Shown here in pieces: positions 1 to 11,705 of a stretch of DNA of 64,000 nt (positions within the stretch are counted from its first letter, which is position 1; every line of letters begins with the position of its first letter). Both the position numbers and the translations under genes were made by a program. Below the pieces are notes generated by a model that worked only from the letters and a program-made list of their open reading frames with translations, had not been told where the DNA came from and did not search any database. The DNA is taken from NCBI GenBank assembly GCA_977006965.1, contig OZ345371.1, positions 1 to 64,000 of the forward strand. Direction: 5' to 3'. This DNA comes from Phymatolithon calcareum. Taxonomy: Eukaryota; Rhodophyta; Florideophyceae; Hapalidiales.

Positions 1-407
1 AAATATTGAAAACAATTACATCCAGCACACTACACTGCAACTCAAGAACAGCGAAGAGATTAAAACGATCAGAGTAAACTATAAGTCACGTAGAAAATCT
101 TACCATGAGCGGCCCTCATTCTTAAATGCGAAGAGCTGAGAACTTCTTTGAGCTGTAACGTTGTGAAGTATCCGAACTCAATCACTTCGGACGTTTGGAA
201 ACAATATTCACAGTGTGCACGGTTGCCTATTATAATCTATTAGCGATTCTCTGCCAATGCGATTGCGCCAAATACTTTGAATGATGTATCAAATTTGCCA
301 GGATTGGGAATTTGGATCGAATTTATGAAATCCGAATCCATTTGGAATCAACCAGCTGTCAGACTCAAAGTGCAGAACACAGAAGCAGTACAGTATAGCT
401 GCAGCTG

Positions 408-442
408 CATGTCCATGTCCATGTCCATGTCCATGTCCATGT
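408..442. repeat. (CATGTC)n microsatellite
   Basis: About six head-to-tail copies of a CATGTC hexamer are read directly. In one frame they give alternating Met-Ser, which makes a small open frame look protein-like. Nothing else supports coding there. Confidence 0.9.
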
Positions 443-1897
443 TTGCCGGTCATGCTCGGCCGTCCGAGCGATGCAGAGTCAATGAGGATTACGTCCCTAC
501 ATTACGCGCCTCCGCTGTTTCCGCCCGTGCACCCAGTTGAAGCCGCAGCCCGTGCGCGTGCTCTGACAGCCGGCGACCACAATGCACGCGAAGCCGCCGT
601 ACCAGAAGCACGCGCCCGCGCCTCAGCAGAGCCTGTGACCCTTCTTGACCAGGCAGTGGCTCTCCGCGCTAGACGGGCTCTGTCTTGCCGCCGCCAGAAA
701 AGTCTGCCGCTAAGCAAGTTGCAGAAATCGAAGCCCCCGTTCTCGCCGACTTGCGCCAACTGGCGCCCAAGGAGGTGAAGGAGCCAGCTTCACGCGTTGT
801 GTACGTACATCGAGCTTGTGCCGAGCTCTTGGGGACCGCCGCGTTATCTCATTGATGGTGATGAAAGTGTTCATGTGGGTACGCGAGCTGCGCGGCGGCA
901 TTCTTGTCTAGGGTGGTAACGTACCCCACCGTGCGTCGTGCGTCTCTCTCGTCGAGATAAAGATTTCTCCGCCGGTCATTGGGAAGCTAAAAAGAGGTGG
1001 AGTTAAGCACACCGCACCGGGTCGAGGAAGACCATGGTGTTCGTCCTCCCGCTAGTTATGCGCACATGGGAATGGAGAAACTGCTCCCATTTATTCCGGG
1101 GGAAGGTCTTGCTGAGGTCATTCTTTCTCCTTCTCGTGTGCTCGCACGTCAGACGTTTGATATCACAAGCAAAGTTTGCGCACATGTTGCCGACGACAGA
1201 CGGCGCGGAGTGCATCTGCGTACTTTCCTCGTTATTTCCTCGCTATTGGTGGAGTCCCAGTCGACCGGGACGCTCTTTTTACATATCGTTGTGGCGACTT
1301 CTGCGGGACTGCTGGACTTGCTCGGCAGGCGGCGGCTAAATCTGAAAGTTTGCAAGTATATCGCGCCTGACGATCTTGGTTGCAAGGAAGATATTCGACT
1401 CATTATTGATTTCTTCAGCGCATAGCGTTAGACTCTCCTGTTTTCCGCCACAATGCCGAAAAAAATCAAGACATTTGCGTCCTTCGTGCTAGTTCTGCGC
1501 GTGGTCGTTAACGTCGGTTGTGCTGATGCAGCATCGCTCAATATCAATCAGAACGTTGAACTAGTGTAAGGAGATGCGCTAGAAATCCGTTTCCTGGAGG
1601 CATAACCATGCGCGCGTTTCGAGCGCGTTTCGACCGTGGAAAATGAATGTTCTCGTGGCGACAGATGTCGCGGCACCCTTTCGATCTGATAGCGGAACCA
1701 TACACGTACTGTAGCAAAGTTGCTGCAAATGGCGATACATTTATGTAGGGCCGGAAACTAAGCCGAAAGCCCAGCAAAAAAAGGCAAATCTTCAAAAGTT
1801 CTCATTCCATTTCTCTAGTAACGTAAAGAGAATACGTTCGCTCTATTGCGAGAACCTTTGTGAAATACGATTCAAGGGACGTCAATGATAATTAATT
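443..1897. other. Region with unassigned open frames
   Basis: A GC-rich stretch at about 500-900 carries overlapping open frames on both strands. A 142-codon frame lies at 997-1425 (+). None shows a motif I recognise, and several frames compete at each place, as expected of GC-rich non-coding DNA. The 997-1425 frame is the best candidate for a real exon because it stays open through mixed composition, but there is no positive evidence. From 1,430 to 1,897 I see nothing. Confidence 0.3.
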
Positions 1898-2072
1898 AAT
1901 ACAACGTTTTGGATCAGCTGGAAAAAGGAGAAATTCAAATATATATCGAAAAAACAAGGAGAAAAATAATTGGTCCACAATAATTACCAGCTATCCTAAC
2001 TTTACTCATAAATTGGAAAAAAAGCAAAAATAAAGAATTAAAATTCCAGCTATCCCAGCCACAACGTATAGG
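1898..2072. repeat. Decayed unit of the 147-bp satellite
   Basis: This AT-rich segment keeps the landmarks of the satellite unit in order: GGATCAGCTGG, then CCAGCTATCC, then TTCCAGCTATCCCAGCCAC directly before unit 1. It is about 175 bp instead of 147 and strongly diverged between the landmarks. It looks like an old unit at the edge of an array whose interior has been homogenised. Confidence 0.7.
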
Positions 2073-2954
2073 ATGCCACGAAAGTGGATCAGCTGGGAAG
2101 TCGGTCGGAAGTGCGGAACCGGTGTTTCCCAGCTATCCCGTGTGAATGGGGACAGCTGGAAAGGTTGCGGAAAAGGGCAAAATGGGTCATTCCAGCTGTC
2201 CCGGCCACATATATATAGGATGCCACGAAAGTGGATCAGCTGGGAAGTCGGTCGGAAGTGCGGAACCGGTGTTTCCCAGCTATCCCGTGTGAATGGGGAC
2301 AGCTGGAAAGGTTGCGGAAAAGGGCAAAATGGGTCATTCCAGCTGTCCCGGCCACATATATATAGGATGCCACGAAAGTGGATCAGCTGGGAAGTCGGTC
2401 GGAAGTGCGGAACCGGTGTTTCCCAGCTATCCCGTGTGAATGGGGACAGCTGGAAAGGTTGCGGAAAAGGGCAAAATGGGTCATTCCAGCTGTCCCGGCC
2501 ACATATATATAGGATGCCACGAAAGTGGATCAGCTGGGAAGTCGGTCGGAAGTGCGGAACCGGTGTTTCCCAGCTATCCCGTGTGAATGGGGACAGCTGG
2601 AAAGGTTGCGGAAAAGGGCAAAATGGGTCATTCCAGCTGTCCCGGCCACATATATATAGGATGCCACGAAAGTGGATCAGCTGGGAAGTCGGTCGGAAGT
2701 GCGGAACCGGTGTTTCCCAGCTATCCCGTGTGAATGGGGACAGCTGGAAAGGTTGCGGAAAAGGGCAAAATGGGTCATTCCAGCTGTCCCGGCCACATAT
2801 ATATAGGATGCCACGAAAGTGGATCAGCTGGGAAGTCGGTCGGAAGTGCGGAACCGGTGTTTCCCAGCTATCCCGTGTGAATGGGGACAGCTGGAAAGGT
2901 TGCGGAAAAGGGCAAAATGGGTCATTCCAGCTGTCCCGGCCACATATATATAGA
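2073..2954. repeat. 147-bp tandem satellite, six units
   Basis: Units start at 2073, 2220, 2367, 2514, 2661 and 2808 and look identical by eye. Each holds four copies of a GGAYAGCTGGGAA-like motif in alternating orientation (forward near unit position 16, reverse near 53, forward near 77, reverse near 118). The last two form an exact 12-bp inverted repeat (GGGACAGCTGGA / TCCAGCTGTCCC). Because 147 is divisible by three and the unit has no stop in one frame, a 321-codon open frame runs through the array, made of six copies of a 49-residue repeat. I read that frame as a by-product, not a gene. The array ends in CATATATATAG and abuts a helicase fragment. Confidence 0.95.
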
Positions 2955-2960
2955 ATATAC

Positions 2961-3461
2961 CTAGGTTCGCAGGACGGACGAGTACGTTTCCTGCTGCAGG
3001 TCTTCTGGTCGAACGAGAATTACCTTCAATTCATGTAGGTCATTGACATCGACATCCTTCAGGAGCAGCGCCTTCAGCCCCGCTCTTTGAAAACTCGCCA
3101 TTGCTTCGTCAATCAACGCCTGGAGCGGGGATATCCAGATGGTTGTCTCCGCATTCAGTACGCTTCCTTGTTGTCCACTGTCAGACGCCTTCGTTACAGA
3201 AGAGAAAGATTGGGCTAGGTTAGACTTTGAGGAGAGGCCAGCCGTCAATAACCGAGAGACTTCGCTGCTTCCTCCACCCTCCGCCGGAAACCACTCAGGC
3301 GCCGGCCGGAGCCCAAGATCCACATGCCATATTATCGACGCGTTTCGAAACCTTCCGATCTCCGTGTCTTCCGACGCTTTTCCTCCTCCGCCGAAAATGC
3401 CTTCCACATGAGCGTAAATCTCCTCGGCCGTTCTCATCGAATGACCAGCTTGCAGAACCAT
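2961..3461 (-). pseudogene. RecQ-like helicase fragment
   Basis: An open frame of 166 codons. Near the N-terminus it has QAGHSMRTAEEIYAHVEG followed by RNASIIWHVDLGL. This resembles the segment preceding the helicase core in large RecQ-like proteins of mobile or telomere-linked type in fungi and other eukaryotes (pattern GHS..T...Y, then ..WH..LG). After it comes TTIWISPLQALIDEAMASF, which fits helicase motif Ia (SPL.AL..), and LVRPEDLQ, which fits the next conserved strand. No Walker A (GKS/T) motif is visible between the two blocks, and the frame stops where the satellite begins, so motifs II-VI are missing. It is a truncated, probably dead copy. Family assignment is from memory of the pattern. 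Confidence 0.5.
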
Positions 3462-6400
3462 TGGGAGAAATCTTTCTTATGTGAGGGATGTACGGCTTGA
3501 TCGAAGACGATTCAAAAGCTGAGATATTGGAGAAGATATTTCAAACATTCACCTTGTACCATGATATTTTAAGTTTCCGAAGTTCTTTGATTTGCTTCTT
3601 AGACTTGTTTGATTTATGTTTCGGATTCCCTCTTTTGAATTAAATCGTTTTTATAGAGATTAATCGCCCTCCTGTATTTTTTGAAAGCTTCACTATCTGC
3701 GAAAGTTGTTTCTAATTGCAGTCATTCTTCTACTTTCGCACGTGCAGTAAATCTGTCGGTCATAAAATCGTAGACTGCGTGCAAGAGATCTAACACCGAT
3801 ATCTTCCAGAAATCTTAGTATCCAGAAGGCCACAGTAATCGTGTCAGCCTCGCGCGCGTCTGAAGCTCTGAAGTTCTTCCGAGCCACGCTGAACAATTGA
3901 ATTCCAACCCAGATGCTTTTTTCTTCGATACGATACCATCACCGCTAGGCGGATGCGGGTGCTCCACGGGGAGGTGATGGAAATCCAGTTTTTGGGAATT
4001 ATATGGAAAATGGAATAAATCGATCGTTTAGTGAACAGGGAAGTTTTTGGGAAATTTTTCTGTGTGATACTCTGCATTGTTAGAAGAACACAAAAAATTG
4101 GGAAAATCTGGTCCACAATCATGTTCCATCCTCCACACCGTGGGTCCGCATGGAGCTTCGGCAGTTGGTGTCTGGTAGAACTTGCACGGGACCCAAGCAT
4201 CCATCCATCACCCGTGCAACTGTTGTCGTGCTTTCCGGCGTTTTTCTGATACAATCGCAGCTCCCGGAGACCACCAGCATGTCCGGAAGGCCATCTTTAT
4301 TGTGCCAATCGAACTGACTTGAGTTATGTTGAGTGAGAAGTTCCGCGGGAACATCGATAGCTCGTTTTTGAATTGGCAATATACATGGAATGACATTAGA
4401 AATTTCCTCCGGAACTGCATACGAGAGCAGAACAGTACCCGGATATGCAGGCGCAATAGGTTCAAGATTTTTTCTCACAGGCTCATGCATATTACTCAAA
4501 GCACTGTCGCAAGAATTGTGACAGCTGTAAAATTCCATCTCTTCATCAATACGAACCTCTTTCGCAGCTTTGCTGCTCCGACATTTTGCAATGGGGACAA
4601 CAGTTATAGTCATTTTTTGAAAATGTCGGCCTTCCGCCTCTCCGAATGATTTCGTCCCGAAAAATTCTGTCAAACGTCGTAGGGTGAGGGTCTTCCTCCC
4701 TTTCCAGGATACTTAGTTCAACAAGTTGAGTACGCATTTTAGTAATCGAGTTCACTTCCACGCAAAGAAAGCTGGTAAATTGGCTGGTATCCATACCTGT
4801 CACCAGTCCTCCCCATGATCCTCATCATCGATTAGCGACGTTCGCATTTTGTAAACTGAATTGATAGATATGCCAAGGACCCCACGAGCCACCTTGACAG
4901 AAAGATGAACCTTATTGCCTTTGCTCTCCTTTATTCAGGTTACGAAATGAAAACGAATCCTCAAGTGCCTGCCTATTGAGCACCACATTTGCACTGCGCA
5001 GTGTTCTAAACCCATTCGTGAGGAAAGGTCTTGCCCTTTCGCGGCCTGCATTTAGTGTTGTGAGCGTACTTTTTGTTGAGACTCTTCCTCTCCTACGAAT
5101 TGCCGAATTACGACAAATGTTTAAACTTTCATCTAAAAGAAAAGCAATAAAAGCAATGAATACGAGAAGGGTATGCCCATAGGCGGCACTCCCAAGGCCG
5201 AGCGCATAGTCAATGGTTCAGGATGTGCGAATACTACGACCGTCATCGCTCTGGGAGACGAATTGGTTGCACTGAGTAGATTTTGCAAGGGGTTGTGAAT
5301 TGTGAACTCTCCACAGGAAATTGCGAGTGTTTAGTGTCTATTGTTCTCCTCACCAGCTTTGTGCGTTCATTCTAGGTGCTGTTCAACCTCCCTGCTCAAC
5401 GGACGTGTGCTTTACCGGCAAAGATGATTGCACATGTGCTGTGCAGAGCTCGAACCGGGGACGCAGGAAGTGTTTTGTGCAGTCCGTGAGAAGAAGAATG
5501 TTACGATCCGGGAGCTCTTCTCTGGCTTCCGGGACGCGATTCCACGAGCAGATTCGAGCAACGAAACGATGCCGTCGCAGGTGGAGAATCTCAGGAAGTA
5601 CGAGACGACGCTTCGTGGATGGATGAGTAGGAGATGCCACAGACGAACAACGCAGGACTCTGTGTTGAGCAGCGGTGCCAAGAGTTGACCAAAATTTGAC
5701 CCTGAAGCCTAACTGGCAGTCTTTATCGAATGCGAGGAGAGAGATATCATAATTCGGATCCCATTCTTCTGTTAAAAGCACTCGACGCCAGTTAGCAGCT
5801 TGAAATAATCCTTTTTTGAAGCGGAGAGGCCTGAGCCTCAAGACAATAGAATGGAGTTCGAAGCAGAATCCGACATGTCAGCATTGAAAGTCTATGAGAT
5901 CGGATCACGGAGGGAGATGTGCACAGCGAGAAAATGAGTCATCAAGGAAGTGAGGCTCAAGAGAGCAGTAGTGCTCTGAAATCAAGGACGATACATGCAG
6001 TGGGACGTGGAAAGAAACCTCAGTAATGGAAAATAAAGTTCAAGGCAGTACGGAAGGGAGTGAGATGCCGAAAGCGCCCGCCGCATAACCAAAACCTTGA
6101 CTCATACTTCAATATCACAAGCGCACAGGAAGGAAAGTGTGTGGCATGCAATTGCATGCATTGCATGCGCACACTAAACTCATTCGTGATAATGATGGTT
6201 ATACAGCTTGCAGAACGGAGAACAAATTATAAATTGCATTTGCGATGGATGAAGAGAAATTAATCCGACACAGGTGGAGAAGGTGGAAGACAATGCTGTC
6301 AACACTGATCAGCCCATGAAGGTAATTATGATCCAAGTTCTATACAAGATGACGATAATGGAAGCAGAAATATGAGAGCTTCGGAGGTTTGTAAAGTCCA

Positions 6401-7347
6401 AGCCGACCAATCCGGGAAAAAACAAGAGTGCAAGGAAATTGTGCGCAAGTGGCGCATGAGGCTAACAAATGTCCCCTATCAGTACCAGAAAGCGACAGGA
6501 AGACTGCAGAATATACCTCACATGTGCAGCGCCCTGTGGGAACTACCACTGGGGCCCAACCCACTGAAGTCACGCCCGTGGGCGTGAAAGCCGGCACTCG
6601 CCCTATGGATAACGAAAAGTTTCTAGAGCCTGCGGTACGCTATCTTGCCCTGACGGAGAGGCTGAGAAAGAAAACTATAATGAACACCCAACCAATCTGT
6701 GGTGCTGACAATTTCATCCTCCTCTATTTCAGAAGTTTGCAGCGGTCAAACCAGAACGCTCTACTCGCTGAGCTTTACGCTGTAATGGAAAATCAGGAAG
6801 AGACCGTTGAGAACGTGTCATTTATTAGAGGATCCGCTCTAGAGGTTCTGACACATCAGTCCTGCACGTCAAGAACCCTATAAGAGCTAAAAGCCGTAGA
6901 TATGCACTACATGAGCGAGTTTGACATGTATGGAGACTCGATGATGGGGAAAAAGGACTTCGGGGACCAGGAACGACGCAGTCGAAATCTCAACGCTGCG
7001 CTCTATCCGGCAACGTGATGCTCCAGACTCGCCATTGACACTAAATCATTGGAAATAATAATAGCTATTGAAATTAGTTAAAATATTGTTCCAATAATTT
7101 ATTCCTGACTTGCGCATGATTATTGCATTTATTGAGATCTTCGTAGTTGCGAAAATTATCGTATCTATTTGGAAGCATTATTCACTAGAGAACGCCCGAC
7201 TAAGTCTACGTCACTGGGGGAGCATGCAGCATTTTGCCCGGACAATAATGTGGTTTGATTGTGTGCTTTTCCGATGGTATTCCTGAAGAGTAATGTTGGT
7301 CATCGATAGCGCATGACGTGTCGGTTGCGGACTCCTAATTAAGGATT
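3462..7347. other. Unassigned region with weak open frames
   Basis: Open frames are present at 4119-4673 (-, 184 codons), 5383-5841 (-, 152 codons), 5428-5688 (+) and 6428-6883 (+, 151 codons). I recognise no domain in any of them. The 4119-4673 frame has scattered Cys and His but no clear finger. A perfect 16-bp palindrome (GCATGCAATTGCATGC) lies at 6144-6159. Nothing else could be supported. Confidence 0.3.
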
Positions 7348-8943
7348 GTGAAATCATTGCAATCAACACAGTACAACTGGAACTGTGGACCAGGCGAGCA
7401 CCTTTTGGTAGCAGCCAAGATGGAGCGAGTTTTCGGTAATAATGTTCGCGATGAGTTTTTCACGCAGTCGGATCCCAACTCAACTGTGTGCACTTGCAAT
7501 TGTGGAACGCGACAGAAAGATTCTGAACGGGGGTACACGAATTTTGTGAGTCAACTTAAATCTGAGCATCCAAGAGAACTGAACGCTTTATGCGCTGAGA
7601 AAGAGTCGACCATAAATACCTCGCAAGTTTCGAGGCCTGTCTCTCTGTTTTATCCTCGCAAAACTTTGCACGCCCACGGCTGGCTACAGTTTATCGTCGA
7701 AGGCCTGCTGCCGTTTACTGTTGCCAAGAACCGAATTTACACTGCTGCTTGTCGATTTGATTGCATGAGCTATAAGAACGTCATGAAGTTTCTCGATGTC
7801 CTCACAAAAAGCGTCGAATCGAAACTCTCACGTCGTCTTCGGTAGAATTTTGCACTCGTTTTTGACGATTGGACCGCTCCTGATACTCACTATGCCGCGC
7901 AATTCGCTACCTTTCCCGCTAATACGACACACGGTTGCGAGAAGTGTTTTTTTGGGGTTTTCCCCGTTCGAAGACGAAGAAGGACAGAGCGCGGCTAATC
8001 ACCACGAACGTCTCAAGTTCGTACTAAGTGTGTTCGGAAAGTCGCTATCAAATATTGTTGCACTAATCGGCGACAACTGCTCGATGAACAAGTTTCTGGC
8101 GGACTTATGTGGTGTAAATTTTGTTGGTTGTGCGAGCCACCGTTTTAATTTGGCCATGAAGGACATGATTCGCCTACACCAAGCCATTATTGAGAACGTC
8201 AAGGCAATCATGCGTAATCTATCGTACCCTATACCGGCCGGAAAAGCTCCGAAACTTTACACACTTACGTGCCTATCGGAGCAATGTGACACGATGGTCA
8301 TCGACAGCGCAAATGCTTAAGGGCTACATGGCTATCAGAGAGTTTCTAACCCAGCTGAATATTGAAGAGGTCGATGCTCTAACATTAAAAACAGGCCAAA
8401 ACCGAAAAGTGGAGTCGTTATGCGAGGAGTTCACTTCATTCGATGCAATTACCAAGACTGTCTAAAATGATGAAGTATCGATGGCAGACGCCCGGGTACT
8501 TTTCGATACGGTGATAGAAGAGTTTCCACAACTTTCTGTTCGCTTGGGCTCGACGACGGCAATGATTCATCACCCTGAATTCGAGTCCGGAATTGTGAAA
8601 ATTATGGAGAAACGCGTTTTTGAGATGTCAGCAGCTGAGCTATTTGCTACCGAGAAATTGAAGAATATTAGCTGTGAGTTTGACTTTTGATAAAAGTTCT
8701 CTATCGCGAGCCGAGCGTGCATTGAAGCGTCGCAAAAGCGTTCTTTTCTCTGATTCTCAGTACATGGACTTGCGATGCATTCTGCCAACGTGGAACATGT
8801 GCGAGAGGCTTTTCTCTATCGCTGGTTACGCGTTGGATGACAGAAGAAGAAGCGCTATTCCTGCAAACTTCGAGAAGCAGATGTTACTTCCACTCGGGTG
8901 CGTGGGGAATCGAAGACGCCAATGCTATCGTGACAGAAAGTAG
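7348..8943 (+). pseudogene. hAT transposase, frameshifted relic
   Basis: Three frames together give a degraded hAT transposase in the correct order. A BED-like zinc finger is at about 7,480-7,590 (C.C, then GYTNFVSQLKSEHP). HGWLQFIVEGLLPF is at about 7,672. The core ALIGDNCSMNKFLADLCGV...GCASHRFNLAMKD is at 8,059-8,166, SNVTRWSSTAQMLKGY near 8,275-8,330, and the C-terminal dimerisation block ILPTWNMCERLFSIAGYALDDRR at 8,773-8,850. Frames switch near 7,845, 8,280, 8,465 and 8,680, and a stop lies before 8,481. I found no terminal inverted repeats (TIRs) or TSD around it. The GDNC...GCASHRFNLA signature matches the zinc-finger BED hATs common in oomycetes and other protists (established family knowledge). 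Confidence 0.8.
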
Positions 8944-8949
8944 CTAGAG

Positions 8950-11100
8950 GGATCCAATAATTGGGAATAACCATCTCTTTCTTATTCAGTGAACTTGAAT
9001 ACGATAATTTATTTCTTCCAGTGTCTATTTTACGAACCCTTTCAATTGAGAGGCGATTTGAAAGCTCGATAATATCCATAGAGCAAATTTGAAACAGATC
9101 GCTCGCGCCATATTCGTAAAGCCTGGCTCATCTTATGTGCGAGGAGTACTCACAGTACTACCTTAAATTAGCTTCGTTCGGTGCTAGCAACGAAAATATG
9201 TTAGTCTCTCAGAAGTTCCAGACCTGCCATTCCAGGAGAAAAACACCAGCCGCGCGCAGTCGGTACATCAGTGTACACCAAGACAGCATCGGTAAGCGGT
9301 CTTGCAGAGTGCTCCAGACTATACGGAGCCATTTCAAAGTCAAAAAAGGTGAGTGATATGGTTCAGAATGTACTTGGGGAAAAATCAATGGTCGCGCGAG
9401 CGCTGTACCGCCCAAGCCTGCTTACAGTGTTCATCCTTGCCAATCTTCATCGCGAAACGCCTGTTTAGTGTCTAAAGTCGCGATCACATGCTCCTCAAAA
9501 GGGCACACAAGCTTCGATACAACCTTCAGAAGCTCTAAACGTCCTCTTCCGAGACCTCTCGTCTAAGTCTTACAGGGCCCTTGAGGCCAAACATCGCACC
9601 GCGAACTTGATGTCATCACGCCCGACCGCGAGCCAAATACGTGCGCTTATTGGGTGCCAAGGTACAAGCGGAAGTTCTGTACCAGTTTTAGGGACGATTT
9701 TGCTCTCAGTTGTAGAAAAGCCGCGCTCTAAACGGAGACTTTCTATCCGAGAATTGTGGTGCTGGACTTCATTCGAAGTTTGATTTCGTGGTGACGATGT
9801 TTCCCCAAGGTACTAGCGCAAATTTGCTGCTTGGACGTCCGCTAAGCTGAGAAGAAAGGGACGAAAAGATACTACAGTGACAGAGCCTATTAAAAATTTC
9901 GAAATACTCGTCCTCATGGCAAGAGTTGATTTTGGCGCTCAGAGCGCCTTCTGGAAGTCTACCAGGCCGAAGAAGTATTTCCCCGGCCCTTCTTCTTCCA
10001 AAACAGGGATTCCGGTGCCCGAATACCTTCGGTTGATTTTATTCAGAGTGCAATCAAGTGAATTACGCGACATGTGCTCTGCGCAGTACCGCTGGTCCCT
10101 CGGTCAGGATTATGTCGATCCCACGAATGACCACAGAAAGCACAGTGTGTCAAAGAGATTTTGAAGGCGAGATAGCCCACGAAATGGCAGTTTTGTGCTG
10201 TCTTGTGACCGTGTGTGCCGGTGTAAGGCGCATTGCATGTGTTGATTCATACTTGGTGAGTACTGACTCAGCAGAGATTCAACAAGTTCGCCTATAGTTC
10301 ATAGGGGCCATCTAACTCTTCTGGCGATCTTCTAGGTTGTTAGATGGCTGCTATTCTCTGGTGACCATGCAGAGTATCAACAGCACGTGACACAGTGAAG
10401 GTTTTGTGAAGTGCCGGGAGAGCAATTCATCGACAGCATGTGGCACGCACATTACTTGTCGACGTTCAGTCGCACCAGAGCGTTCATTTGCATTCGAGAG
10501 CAGTTTTTGACGCCACGTTACCCCTAAGAAAAGAAAAGCGATGACTGCAGAGGTCGTGATGACTACTTTTGTTGTGCCAAGCAACTGCAGAGTTTGAAAA
10601 TGCAAGACCTCGACCATTGTGTTCTCACATTGTAATACGCTTGATAATGCCACATTATACATTTGCGACATTTCTACTGTTTGGAACTGCTTCACTAAGC
10701 ATGCTGAAGACATCTATGAGCTTGGCGCTTTTGATGCACTTGATAGCGAGTAACTTTCATGAGCAAAAAATTAAATGAATCTCTTCCCTCAATTTAGGGA
10801 AAAATTTCCGTAAAATAGACACTAGGTTCAACAGCATGATATTTTTTCTCGACACTGCGCGAGAAAAGAATAAAAATAAATAAATAATTCCACTGCTTTG
10901 ATTGACACAGCAGCCTGCCAATGGCATAGATATAATGCGCAGAAGGCAAAAGGAGATCATAGATATGGATCTCCATTAGAGGTGGGAGGAAGAAACAGTC
11001 CCAGAAGTGACTGAGCCGTGCCTTCTGAAATTACTCCTGCCGGATATTAGGTCGAACAGGCTCGCAGTGCATGAAGAGCCATCCAAAGAGCATAATAACT
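8950..11100. other. Unassigned region
   Basis: A frame of about 105 codons at 9,474-9,785 (+) continues, after a one-base shift, to about 9,848 with KFDFVVTMFPQGTSANLLLG. It could be a piece of a retroelement polyprotein but lacks a decisive motif. Another frame lies at 9,877-10,164 (+) and one at 10,351-10,713 (-), neither recognised. The stretch at 10,750-11,000 is AT-rich with nothing visible. Confidence 0.25.
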
Positions 11101-11289
11101 AGAAAGAGTTCCCTGGTGGTCATGATAAACATGGGGGGTGGAGGGAAGCAAGGGCCGACGTAGAAAATCTAGTCGAGAAACACGGTTGCTCTGTTGTGAG
11201 AATTACCGAAGCACACTGCAAGATAGAAGCAAAATTCGCACGAACTATCCCCAGATAGACGCTCCCCGACCTTGTGATAATCCGTTTGA

Positions 11290-11705
11290 GGGATATTTGA
11301 TGATTTTATTTTTGAGAGCTCCCGAAGCCTCACCTTGGAGTAACGGGGCAGCTCTTGCATAATCTCTACGCTAAAGACATCTGGCTGCTCAAAACGTTCT
11401 TGATTCGCAATTCTCTCCCAACAAGAGCTCCTGTGAGTCTCTTGCACTCAAACTCAATTTCTTTACTCATCTTCGTTGACGCTAGAGCACGTTCTAAGGC
11501 GACTAGTTCGATCACCGCGGTAATCCCACAATAAGCACCCAACACTGATTTCCACCAAAGGGGTGCTCGGTTGAACGACAGCCTTTGGCACCTTACACAT
11601 GTTGTTCTTTCTCCTATGTAAAGGATCTCTGGTAGCTTGCCTTCAATAGGAATTGAGGGAATGGGAAAGAGGGCGAACTTTCAAAATTTCGATTCGAGCC
11701 GATCC
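11290..11705 (-). mobile_element. LINE B 3' fragment inside LINE E
   Basis: Flanked by a 14-bp TSD, GATAATCCGTTTGA, at 11276-11289 and 11706-11719. Read on the minus strand, it ends in the family 3' end (AAAATAAAATCATCAAATATCCC). Homology to other B copies begins at ATTCCTATTGAAGG (about 11,652). The 50 bp between there and the right TSD do not match other B copies and are unexplained. Confidence 0.85.

Noticed and set aside
277-540. Small protein with a Met-Ser repeat
   Set aside because: The repeat is a plain CATGTC microsatellite; flanking codons show nothing.
2073-2954. CRISPR-like array
   Set aside because: Units are directly adjacent and identical throughout; there are no variable spacers, and the context is eukaryotic.
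2073-2954. Nucleosome-length meaning of 147 bp
   Set aside because: The match to nucleosomal DNA length is suggestive but one array cannot distinguish it from chance.
2073-3038. A 321-codon open frame made of six identical 49-residue repeats
   Set aside because: It follows from a 147-bp unit divisible by three with no stop in one frame. The sequence is under motif and hairpin constraint, not codon constraint, and no unit shows silent-site changes.
4119-4673. Host gene on the minus strand (184 codons)
   Set aside because: Left unassigned: scattered Cys/His without finger spacing, no start or splice evidence, and overlapping open frames on the other strand.
11653-11705. Twin-primed 5' inversion of LINE B
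   Set aside because: A weak GGGAATGGGAAAGAGGG resemblance to LINE B in the opposite orientation is low-complexity only.
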